Assembly (NCBI RefSeq): GCF_034702125.1
Contig: NC_085876.1
Location: 1-64,000 of the forward strand
Source of the DNA: Engraulis encrasicolus
Lineage: Eukaryota; Chordata; Actinopteri; Clupeiformes; Engraulidae
Length of the DNA: 64,000 nt
Direction of reading: 5' to 3'
Part shown: in pieces, positions 1 through 9,438 of the stretch
How positions within the stretch are numbered: the stretch's first letter is position 1
Layout of the letters: each line of letters starts with the position of its first letter
Notes under the pieces: generated by a model
What the model saw: the letters and a program-made list of their open reading frames with translations, nothing else
What the model was told of the DNA's origin: nothing
The model's database searches: none
Program-made: the position numbers and the translations under genes

Positions 1-985
1 TTACCTCCAAGCTAGCAATTAATTAATTAATCAATTGATCTCCTCTGAGAACAGCTCAATCATTTAACTCAAGGGGAGGTGCAATATTAGCTGATTTCCA
101 AAAATGGTACAGTATCACTTTAAGCTGGAGCAGGGCCGTCGTTAGCCCTACATTAGTATTAGCGCCCCCTTCAACAATTTTGCAATTGCAGTTTTGTTTT
201 TTGTTTTTTTACATTTTTCCAAAAACAAATGCAGTAAAGCACTGAATACGAACCACCAAGAAGGCAAGTTAATCTGAATACAAATTCCTGTTTGCTCATT
301 TATTGTTTAATGCCACTTATATCCTACTGCATAGCAACAAAAGCAGGGTACAAAGCAGTATGTTATGCCAGGGGGGAAAGAGGTAGAGGATTGTGATTTG
401 TGACTAACACCTCGAGAAAAGTGTAATTACTTACACGGATGAAATCTTTCGACCCAAAGTACCCATTTTCACTCACAATACCGTGTAATAGATCCATTTG
501 ACATTGTCTTGAAATTATAGTTGAGCTTTAATATTTTGAAAAATATTATAGTTTGAAAACACACATGAACTGATTAAAATAGCTACTAATGGAGTAAAAA
601 TGAACTAATATCTGCCGGGGATGCATAGTTTTCCAAGTAAGGAACCTGTTCGAATGAATCGCTTCCTGACCACTGCTTCTCCTGGAGACGCGCCGTTAGT
701 AACATCTTAAAGTTCCTAGTCCTTGTGTAAATTATGCTCTCTGCATTTTTATCTAATCATTTTAACTCTCGTACATAATATTCATCCGTTGAAACATTTT
801 GAAATGTTTTGTTTAGCTTACATATAAGGAATGTTCATTAAAATGGGATTTAAAAAAAATCCACTGTAACTACTGTTTAAAAATAGGTATGGTGCTCTTA
901 AAATAATTGTTCAAGAAGACGCTTTTGCACACCTATGTGGGCAGGTGTGTAGGATATTATCCCAGTGTGGTTGTCATTCAAGTGT
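1..985. other. AT-rich stretch, nothing recognised
   Basis: I see no open frame of coding character, no RNA gene and no clear terminal repeats here. It is AT-rich single-copy-looking or decayed repeat sequence. Confidence 0.5.
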
Positions 986-1106
986 AAAGAAATCTTGCAC
1001 ACTGTCCATTCCACCAACAAACTTTAATACAACATGAAGAAGGTCGGATGACCGAAACAATGTATTAAAGTTTGTTGGTGGAATGGACAGTGTGCAGGAT
1101 TTCTTT
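986..1106. repeat. 45-bp-arm hairpin enclosing a hammerhead-like loop
   Basis: Bases 986-1030 and 1062-1106 are reverse complements at 44 of 45 positions. The 31-base loop contains a short stem (GGTC, loop GGAT, GACC) followed by GAAAC and then AAT-GTA. This order resembles a hammerhead ribozyme: core TGAAGA, stem II, GAAA, a 2-bp helix III (AC/GT), a GTA cleavage triplet, and the long arms as helix I. The conserved C before TGAAGA is A here and there is one extra A before stem II, so activity is doubtful. Penelope-like and other retroelements are known to carry such ribozymes. Confidence 0.5.
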
Positions 1107-1330
1107 GCTCTTAAAATAATGAATTCATATGAATTCAAAGAAAACCTTCGCAGGTGAGCTGAAAATTTTTTGGCGCGCACTCCGCGCTTCCTCTGGGGCT
1201 AAGCCCCACCTGTCTCTCATGACAGGCCTGAGCTGCAGCTCTGGGCCAAGACGTAGTTATGCATTTACTGTATGCATAAACCCTCTATTAGGACAACCAT
1301 AACAAAGGTTTTGTTCACTTTGTTCACTTT

Positions 1331-1376
1331 AATTTCCCCCTGGGGATCAATAAAATTACCCTCCTCTACTTTTGAG
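1331..1376 (+). repeat. 3' tail of a LINE/SINE (TTTCCCCCTGGGGATCAATAAA type)
   Basis: The string AATTTCCCCCTGGGGATCAA followed by TAAA is the common 3' end of fish non-LTR elements. A related tail lies in the other orientation at 54284-54335. Only the tail is recognisable. Confidence 0.55.
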
Positions 1377-1387
1377 TGCCGTGCAAC

Positions 1388-3160
1388 CAGGCCCGTTGCG
1401 TTAAGGTACGCAATGTAGGCAGCTGCCTAGGGCCCCCGAGTAGGTGGGGCCCCCAAGGACGACAGGTTATGTACCCAACAGCAATGACGATTTTAAATAG
1501 CTTCATAATATGGCACCGTCGCCTGTATGAAGGGCTCTGCTGCGAGGGAAGCGACAGCGCCTCCCTAATACCCCCTTGCTCGAGGGGCCCCCCTTCCAAT
1601 AGGTTTGCATCAGCGACAACGTGAAAATGAACAGCGAGCGCATCGACAATATAGTCAAAGTACCCCCATCTGGAGGGGGCCCCCCTTCCAATTGGTTCAA
1701 GCATCATATTCCACGCAAATACAAACTGAAAATGGAGCGACACAATCTCTCTCACTGGATGTTACGCAGACGCCAGTTTACATTACATTTTTGGAGACAG
1801 TTGCTTTTATAATAAACGTTAATCTTGAAGACGACACATTAGGCTACTCTCTGTACTGCTGCCAAACCACCAGACTGTCCCAGGCCAGTTGACATCGCAC
1901 AGACAGCGAGATGCTTCATTTAGCCTACAGTTTACATATGTTTTCAAAAACATCCACGTGCTGTAAGCACTGCAAACGTCGATTGTTCAATAACGCACAT
2001 TTTTTCGACACGGAACTGTTTTGGATGTGGACAAACGCACGAAGAAACGAATGAACAATGTAATGCCTATCGGATAACAGGAGTCACAAGTGCGATGAGT
2101 GGGATAGCTAAATTGTAGCACAATAGTCAATTTCTTGCTATTACTATATGTGGGGTTACACATTGGAATTTGCGACCATGATTGTGGAAACGCGTGGATT
2201 ACAGTTAGAGGTTGGGATACATTCTGGGATACATTCTGCGGTCAAGACAACGCAAGGTAAGGACACCGGGATATTGGTCCCTATTATAACACAGTTGTCA
2301 ACCGCGGAGGTTGTTCAGTGATCCTTGGTCGCTGCCTATTCGTGTTTGCTACGGTACTACTAATAACACAAACATTTGGATTGTATTTTCAAGTGCGTGA
2401 TGGATGCAATACGAAAAAATAGGCTATATAGTAAGTCGGGGAGACCCCCCTTGGCTTGGTTACAGAATTCTGGCTTACCAATATCACATCCCCCCAACCC
2501 CACTGTGCCTGCTCATTCGTTTCTCAGCCTTGAGTTTCTGAACTGTAGGCTACGCCTATTGTTTTACGAGTCAATATTTCGTTTGGCACAAATGGAGCAC
2601 CCTCGGTTAGATTCTCAAAGTGGTTGGAAAGATTAGACCATTATTTATTTGTGATTGGCAATGCAGAGCATGATTTTCGTGGTAGGGTAAAAAAAAAAAA
2701 CCTGATTGGGCCATATAGGCCTACTTTCATTTGAGATGAGCCTACTGAATGGAATGGGCTATATTTTCCCAGGTCTTTCTTCATAAAGTTTCATAAAATG
2801 AACTGGAGGGAATAGTTATCATAATACCTAGATTGCATTTCCTCACCGAAAAAATGCTGGTGTATGCGTGCTCTTAATGCATTCATTGCCCTTCATGCAT
2901 GTGTTACCCTGCATAGCCACAACACTGTCTAAGGTGACTTGTTTGTTTCATTATGTTTCCATGTGACATGATGTTGTATTGGTAGGCTACAGTATGTGAC
3001 AATGACTGAAGTGCCATCCAAAAATGGTCTGGCCCATCCGAAACAGAAATTCTGGCGCCGTGGCTTCCCTGTCAGGAGCCCAATCCCCCCCCCCAAAAAA
3101 AGCCCTAGGGCCCCGACAACCCCTTTGCCTAGGGCCCCCAAAATCCTAGAAACGGGCCTG
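1388..3160. mobile_element. Non-autonomous or decayed hAT transposon (1.77 kb)
   Basis: The element begins CAGGCCCGTT and ends AACGGGCCTG, a perfect 10-bp terminal inverted repeat. It is flanked by an exact 8-bp duplication, CGTGCAAC, at 1380-1387 and 3161-3168, the size made by hAT transposases. GGGCCCCC-rich subterminal motifs occur near 1430, 1585, 1675 and 3105-3140. No transposase frame remains; short open frames inside are not convincing. Confidence 0.8.
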
Positions 3161-3272
3161 CGTGCAACCATGGATGGTCAAGGTAGATGGAGTGGTAGAT
3201 GATTGGAAAACGGCCACCATATCCCACCAAATAAGAGGTGGCAGAGTCATGAATTGGACCGGAATTCTAGCC

Positions 3273-3541
3273 CAGTGGTTCTTAACCTGGGGTGCGCCAG
3301 AGATTTCAGGGTTGCTTGTGTTGAGGTTGTGACCAAAACTCTGCTAGTGAACATTATAATTAGGCCAAATCAAAACATGTTTTGGTCCCCATGTAGTCAT
3401 TAAGTAATTTCTCAAGCAAGAATCATTGTAATGAATCACTTAAATCCTTTTTTAGTGTGTATACATGTGTATAATTTTGGGTTGGGGGTGCGCAGTTTAT
3501 CTTGGGCACAGGTAAGGGGGTGCTTTAAGAAAGAACCACTG
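3273..3541. mobile_element. hAT MITE (269 bp)
   Basis: Starts CAGTGGTTCTTAACC and ends AAGAACCACTG, forming TIRs of the common vertebrate Charlie-like type. Flanks are TTCTAGCC (3265-3272) and TCCTAGCC (3542-3549), an 8-bp duplication with one mismatch. Confidence 0.8.
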
Positions 3542-3820
3542 TCCTAGCCTATAGGATGCCAGATGGTATGAACATGATGTTTGAGGAGTTTGTAGAGAAG
3601 TGTGTGACCATTTAACTCCATGACAGAAAAAGAAAAGTTGTGCTTTTCACAACATCAACTTTTTCAAGCATAACAGTGGCCCATCTTGTGTTGCAAGGAA
3701 TACATATGCACCTTTGACTGCTATGGGTATAAAAAGGTTTGGCTCCTTCCTCCCAAGACTGCAACCATAGAGAGTAGATTAGAGTAAGATACTTCAAGCC
3801 CGTCAATTTCCTGGATATGT

Positions 3821-4115
3821 GGGTGCATCCCAATATGTGACCTTGCCTCCTCCACTTGTGCTTGTCTCCTCGTCCCGGTTCCTGGCCCCTCCTCCGTGGA
3901 GAAAACGATAAAGTTTCCCAGCTGTCAGCCTCGCCACAACAACTTTTGAGGGACTGTTTTTCATTCACCATCCCAATTGCAAATGAGAAAAAGACTTTAC
4001 AATTGAGCTTTTGCAAGATATTGAAATATAATGCTGTTGTCAGTGGTGTCATCATGACGAGAAGCAAGTGGAGGAGGCAAGTGGAGGAGGCAAGGTCGCA
4101 TATTAAAACGCACCC
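3821..4115. mobile_element. MITE with TIR GGGTGCATCCCAATATG (copy 1)
   Basis: The left end GGGTGCATCCCAATATG is matched in reverse at 4095-4115, and the CCTCCTCCACTTG block near 3846 is matched by CAAGTGGAGGAGG near 4067 and 4078. A second copy lies at about 6055-6347. TGT sits on both sides, so a 3-bp target duplication is possible. Superfamily is uncertain; Harbinger-like is a guess. About 295 bp with no coding sequence. Confidence 0.6.
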
Positions 4116-5419
4116 TGTGTGATGTCATGTGAACGCCCCTTTAGGAAGGCTTCAGGTTAAATCAGAGCCATACAGAGGGAGAGTTACGCAAATGGAGGAC
4201 CAGGAAATAAATTGCAGCACCGCCTTTCAACGAGATTGAAGTCGTGCCTATAGTGGCTGTCTTTCCATAAACTTAACATAAAACCACCACATGAAAAGCC
4301 AAAAATAAGGACTAACGAACTATACTGCGGGGTAATCACCACAAATATGTAAACTATCAACTTTCTCAGTAATGATAATCACAACAGGTTTACCATCTGT
4401 GATGTTTATATGAAGTTATTACTATGAACAGCAAGTCTTGTCATATTCCCTGCATTGCATTGCATTGGATTTGCTGTGTGCTACGCCCACTTCTAACTAA
4501 CATTCGCAACACTGAGCAGTTCTGAGAAGCCAAACAGCTAATTTTGCTAATGCGGAAGTCGGCCCTAGCACACAGTGGAGATTGCCAGACTCTCCCTCTG
4601 TATGGCTCTGGGTTAAATATATGGATAAATAGAGTTCCCTTGGCACTGTAGATGGCGGCAGCACACATGTTATGCAAGCCGTCACCAAGTGCCACAGAAA
4701 GAGAAGAATAAGGAGGGGACACAGCCCCCTTAGGAGACCAAACTTGAGTTTGGTACTTGACTCCTTTGCATTGGGTGGCAGAGTTTGAATCCTCTTTCTC
4801 TAATCTACCCTCTTTGCCTCAACCCTTTTGAGAACTTTTTGAGCATCCTCAAGCAAACTGTCTATGAGGGTAGGAGACAGGGCAGTCATAAGCAGTTAAC
4901 CCCTCGGCACGCTTGCTGCGTGCCGCAAATTACACGAGTCAGTGCGAGCAACCGACTGCATATGCTTGCTTTAAAAGCAGTAGACCAACACGCAAAATAT
5001 TGGCGGTGTCATCCAGGGAGCAGAGAGCACAGCATTGCGATAAGGAAATTGGGAACACAGACTGTAAACAAAACAAAATGAGGGCTCCGCGGGCAAGGAC
5101 ACGATACTGCTACTTCTGTATTTGCACACTACTTTTTCAAAGTGCAACGGGGAAGTATGATCGCAAATCGAATGTTTGAATTTCGGATAAGCTCGAGACG
5201 GTCTTGAAAAGTTGTCGTCATCATCATTTTCCCCAGAAGCGCTCGTATGGAACTCTGCAGTCTTTCTTGCGATCGCCCCCAGCGAGTTTGAAGATATTGC
5301 ACCTAACGCACTTGTTTGGTTGCAGTATCTAACGCGCTTAAAATTGACATGAATTGCGCAAGATAACACGCAAGCATACCGCCAGCCTTAGGTTATCAGA
5401 CTTATATCTCAAAGGTTGG
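4116..5419. other. No gene recognised
   Basis: Mixed-composition sequence. A B-box-like string (GAGTTTGAATCCTC) near 4782 hints at an old tRNA-derived SINE, but no A box or tail is clear. I see nothing else that I can support. Confidence 0.4.
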
Positions 5420-5690
5420 CGGTGTGACTGACTCCTGACCCGCCAGGTTGGTGGGGGAAGTAATCAACCAGTGCTCTCCCCCATCCTCCTCCATGACTGA
5501 GGTACCCTGAGCATGGTACCGACCCACCACACTGCTCCCTTGAAGCGCCACTGAGGGTTGCACCCTTGCACGGGTCAGGCATAAATGCAGTTTCCTTGTG
5601 TGCTCTGAAGTGTTGTGTCACAATGATAATGGGAGTTGGGGTTTCTCAGGTTGGAAACCTGGCCTGTGACATATCACTTTCACTTTCAGA
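5420..5690 (+). mobile_element. tRNA-derived fish SINE, decayed head
   Basis: The run from CTGACCCGCCAGGTTGGTGG through CATGACTGAGGTACCCTGAG to ACAATGATAATGGGAGTTGG and a CTTTCACTTTCA end follows a SINE body common in fish genomes. The tRNA B box is degraded (GACTGACTCCTGACCCGCC in place of a GGTTCGAATCC core). Recognition is from memory of the family, not a search. Confidence 0.65.
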
Positions 5691-6054
5691 TCAGACATGA
5701 ACAACAGCTCTGAAAGGCTTTTCTCACAACCTGCAAAGAAATCCAAGCAGAAACTCTCCAATAACTTGAAAGTTCAATGGATGCAAGAACTGTGAGGCAC
5801 CTCTCAAATAAGTGATCTTGAGAGATGTTTTTATTGACATAGATTTTAGCTTTTCTCTTTACATCACTACAAACTCTGTTTTGCTTAATAATAATTTGGA
5901 ACAGTTGGAAAAGTGCATTTGATTTTTTTTTATAATCTGTTATCATTAGATGGTTCATTAATAAAATATTTCATTTGTACTCTAATGGCTGATGACTTGA
6001 AAGTTATGGCAACTGCCATTTTTCTAGATTAATTATGGAAATCAGCTGTTCATG

Positions 6055-6347
6055 TGGATTCCAATATGCAGACTTCCGTCCTCCCTTGCTCACTGCCTGC
6101 TTGTGACCTCATGATAACATCACTGACGACAGAAAATGAATTTTAATATCTTGCAAAAGGACAGTTCTATTGTGTTTTTTTCATTTGTAATCGGGATGAT
6201 GAATGAAGAACAGTACCCCAAAAATTGTTGTGTTTAGGCTGACAGCGGGAAAACGTATTTGTTTTCTCCATGGAGGAGGGGCGTCAGTAAAACACGAGGC
6301 CACAAGGGCAAGTGGAGGACGGGAGGCCGCATATTGGGATGCACCCC
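6055..6347. mobile_element. MITE, second copy of the 3821-4115 family, inverted
   Basis: Ends CCGCATATTGGGATGCACCCC, reverse of the 3821 start, and begins with a degraded partner (GGATTCCAATATGCAG). The inner TTAATATCTTGCAAAAGG block is the reverse of sequence near 4010-4030. Lies only in unit 1 of the local tandem duplication. Confidence 0.6.
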
Positions 6348-6504
6348 ATGTTGTACTGTATGTGGTAAACACATGTTAGCCTACATGCATGTTAGCACAC
6401 TCCCCTTTGAAATGCCTTCTACGTTTTCATGTTGTGTTCATTGACAATGAAAATTTCTTGTAATTTATTTCTCCAGACCATTGAACCTCTCATTGAACCC
6501 CTCA

Positions 6505-6505
<1 letters not shown>

Positions 6506-6551
<46 letters not shown>

Positions 6552-6556
6552 CACAC
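6506..6556. repeat. (AC)n microsatellite
   Basis: About 25 AC units with one G interruption, followed by ACCCCCCCACAAACC. Any open frame through it is a Thr-His artefact. Confidence 0.97.
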
Positions 6557-6828
6557 CCCCCCACAAACCAACCAACACGTCAGCAACTCATTACAATTTT
6601 CAAGTCATCTGCCATTAGAATACTTTTTTTTTCTTTTTCGAAAAAACCTTCCAATGACAACAGTACTTTTCTAAAAATAAAAATAAAAACAACAGCCAAA
6701 TAATAATAACTTTGAACAGTTGGAAAAATGCATTTTTAAAATACTGTTATCACTATGGTTCATCAAAAATGATTTCTACTCTAATGGCTGATGACTTGAA
6801 AGTTGAATTATATAGATTGTTTAAAGCA

Positions 6829-7166
6829 AGGATGGGGAACCTTTTTCATTCGGGGGGCCACTTGAAACTCATCCGAGGGCCGTAAAAAGTCCTCAGAGGG
6901 CCGTACTATGATTATGAACACAAACCAGAATTTCTCTCTGCACTTTAGGCCTACATTGAAGGCAGCCACCTTTAAAACAGAGCCCACCTTCTCTAAGTCC
7001 CCTGAATATAACTTAATTGTATTGCAAATGTATTTTCCAAGATTCCTTTACACAATAGGTCATATTTCATGTGAAGCTGCATGACATTAAAATTATATCG
7101 GGGGCCGGATAAAACGGCCTCAAGGGCCGCAAATGGCCCTCGAGATATAGGCTCCCCATCCCAAGT
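6829..7166. mobile_element. hAT MITE (GGCCGCAAATGGCCC type)
   Basis: Outer ends AAGGATGGGGAACC and GGCTCCCCATCCC are imperfect inverted repeats, and GGGGGCCACTTG, GAGGGCCGTA, GGGGGCCGGAT and AGGGCCGCAAATGGCCC inside match the well-known hAT consensus style. Flanks GTTTAAAG and GTTTAGGG agree at 6 of 8 bases. Lies only in unit 2 of the tandem duplication. Confidence 0.7.
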
Positions 7167-7387
7167 TTAGGGAAATCAGAGACGATCTAACAAGCAACAG
7201 TATCTCTGAATCAGTGGTATGTGGTAATTAAACATACATGTCCGATATAGTACTGTATGTGGTAATCATGTTATTTGTTAGCATACCCTCCTTTGAAATG
7301 CCTTCTACATCATCATTTTGAGTTCATTGAAAATGAGAATTTCTTGTACGTTATTTTTGCCAGACCATTCCTCCCATTGAACCCCTG

Positions 7388-7388
<1 letters not shown>

Positions 7389-7447
<59 letters not shown>
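7389..7447. repeat. (AC)n microsatellite
   Basis: About 29 uninterrupted AC units at the position equivalent to the AC tract of the first duplication unit. Confidence 0.97.
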
Positions 7448-7451
<4 letters not shown>

Positions 7452-7541
7452 CCTCCCCCAATCTTGCAGGAGCCCACGGGGGGCATAAAACTGCACCGTC
7501 TAGTATGTCACACTCACCCCCCACAAACCAACCAACACGTC

Positions 7542-7608
7542 ACATGCACACGCACGTACGTATGCACGCACGTATGCACGCACGCACACGCACACGCACA
7601 CACACACG

Positions 7609-7698
<90 letters not shown>
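7542..7698. repeat. Compound (ACGC)/(AC)n microsatellite
   Basis: ACGCACGTACGTATGC-type repeats grade into CACACG repeats and then about 38 pure AC units. CCAACCAACACGTCA occurs on both sides (7525 and 7697), as it does at 6569. Confidence 0.95.
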
Positions 7699-7700
<2 letters not shown>

Positions 7701-7849
7701 AACCAACACGTCAGTTGGTCGAGGTGGGAGGAGCTGCGGCTTGACACTATCTCCTCTCCTCAGCTCTCAGCTTACATGCGTCTCTTGTCACATGCCTGGC
7801 AGTCCCCTTTAGGCCATGTACCCTTAGGGGATGAAAGGGAAAGTTGAGC

Positions 7850-8398
7850 AGGGGGCTGTTCAGTAGGTGCAAGGATGCCATTGGAAAATGTGTCAGACTG
7901 CACGTACGGTATTGCTAGTCTGTCATGCATATTTCCTTCAGAGTCGTATTCCCTGCTTACCCTCTCATTGCTGGCATCAAGTTTCAGATGACTCATTTAT
8001 GGTAATGAGCTACTTATTCTTAGAGTAACTTCTTCAAGTTTGTGTCTTGATTACGACAAGCTTCTTTCCTAAATGAGATATACTCCATTTTTGACTTTCG
8101 CATTTTAACATTGGAATTGACTAAAAAGTCCTATCATCTATGTGTGACTTCTTGCCATTCAAATGTTGAGAACATACTTTTTAGAACTCTATAAAAATGC
8201 ATTTTGCAATGCAATTCAATGGAATGCCCAGTGCAAAAATTTCAATTTCCCAAAATGTTCCAAAATGGATATTTCTCATTTTGAAAAGAAGCTCTTCATA
8301 TTATTGTTATGTGTTTTAGCTATCTACATTCATGTGTTACTTTGTATTATGATCCATTGTGGTGGCATTCTGCTTATTGTTATATTGACCCACGTACA
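7850..8398. other. No gene recognised
   Basis: AT-rich sequence between the microsatellite block and the Tc1 element. No supported feature. Confidence 0.4.
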
Positions 8399-8882
8399 GT
8401 ACAAGGGGTTGGACAAAATAATGGAAACACCTGTCATTTTTAGTGTGGGAAATGTCATGGCTCAAGTGGACCTGAACCTGAACCTGTTGGCCAATCTTCA
8501 TTAATTGCATATTGCACCAGTGAAGTGAAGTGTGAAGGTTCAATTAGCTAGCCTGGCTCTCGCGAGACCCCTAGTGCTTCGTGCATCTTCGTTACACTCT
8601 GCGCGAGAGTAAGGTTCAATTAGCAGGATAAGAGCACAGTTTTGCTAAAAATTTTGCTATGCACACAACATTATGGGTGATGTATCAGAGTTCAAAAAGG
8701 AGACTTTCTTTGTGCGCGTGTAACTGTTGCATCTTTGACCTAGACAGCAAGCCTTTCTGATGTATCAAGAGCCACGGTATCCAAGGTAATGTCTGCATAT
8801 CACCAAGAAGGATGAACCACATCCAACAGGATTAACTCTGGATGCAAGAGGAAGTTGCCATTATTTTGTCAACACCTAAATG
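8399..8882 (+). mobile_element. Internally deleted Tc1-like transposon
   Basis: Begins AGGGGTTGGACAAAATAATGG-type sequence (8402 on), the TIR of a fish Tc1 family, and ends near 8860-8880 with a partner reading CCATTATTTTGTCAACACCT. Between them is only the first part of the transposase region (MGDxxEFKK... through SRATVSKV and QEGxTTSNRINSGCKRK), i.e. the N-terminal helix-turn-helix DNA-binding part, with stops. The DDE catalytic part is absent. A 62-bp element has inserted at 8549. Confidence 0.75.
8535..8624. mobile_element. 62-bp short insertion with 14-bp target duplication
   Basis: AAGGTTCAATTAGC occurs at 8535-8548 and again at 8611-8624, and the 62 bases between (TAGCCTGGCTCTCGCGAGACC to CTCTGCGCGAGAGT) do not belong to the Tc1 element. 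The insert has GC-rich self-complementary parts (CTCTCGCGAGA, CGCGAGAG). A 14-bp duplication is the size made by LINE-type retrotransposition, so a truncated SINE is the likeliest identity. Confidence 0.75.
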
Positions 8883-8895
8883 AGCTGACTGAGTA

Positions 8896-9239
8896 TGCTG
8901 TGTCAACCAGATTTGTTGCTCATTCTAATCCAGTGGCAATAACAGGGGGGCCTAGGTGTTGTGTATTGGTATTTTACCATGTTCCATGTTGACTGATTGG
9001 GTATTGTTTCTTGACTGACTGCCCTTGCCTTCAAAGCCCAAAGAATGTTCAGAGTTGAAATGATGGAATGTCCACAAAAAGAAAATAGTTTTATCTTGCT
9101 TGGTTGAGGATTTAATTTTACTTTTACAGATAACAAAGATATAAATGCAAAGGTTGTAAATGGGTAAGTGTTCTAAGTCCAGCTTCTCAAAGCAGGAGAC
9201 AGATGTAAGAAGCTGTAAGCCTCCAATCAGCCACACCTG
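8896..9239. other. No gene recognised
   Basis: AT-rich sequence with no supported feature. Confidence 0.4.
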
Positions 9240-9438
9240 GTCTGGTCCTCAGCACTGCCCTACTAAGGCAAAAGACAGTAACTCACCAGAGTGTGAAACT
9301 GAGAAAAATGATGTTAAAGTTTTCTTAAAATTCTTAGAATGTCACCACAATCTGGTTATAGCCACAAAGTTGTAATTTTCACAGTTTGTAGTGTATGCCT
9401 GCTTACATCTATTCATAAAAAATAATTTTACAAACAGT

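Larger units (their letters stand above)
5870..7550. repeat. Tandem duplication, unit about 0.8-0.95 kb
   Basis: Unit 1 (about 5885-6595) and unit 2 (about 6700-7550) share, in order, TTGGAACAGTTGGAAAA-type sequence, CTCTAATGGCTGATGACTTG, TACTGTATGTGGTAA, TTTGAAATGCCTTCTAC, an AC microsatellite and CCACAAACCAACCAACACGT. Each unit has its own MITE: a GGGTGCATCCC-type MITE in unit 1 and a hAT MITE in unit 2, so the duplication preceded both insertions. Confidence 0.75.

Noticed and set aside
7464..7847. Long Thr/His and Cys/Val open frames across AC/GT tracts (also at 6429, 12673, 29318, 41662)
   Set aside because: They are translations of dinucleotide repeats in two frames; no flanking coding character.
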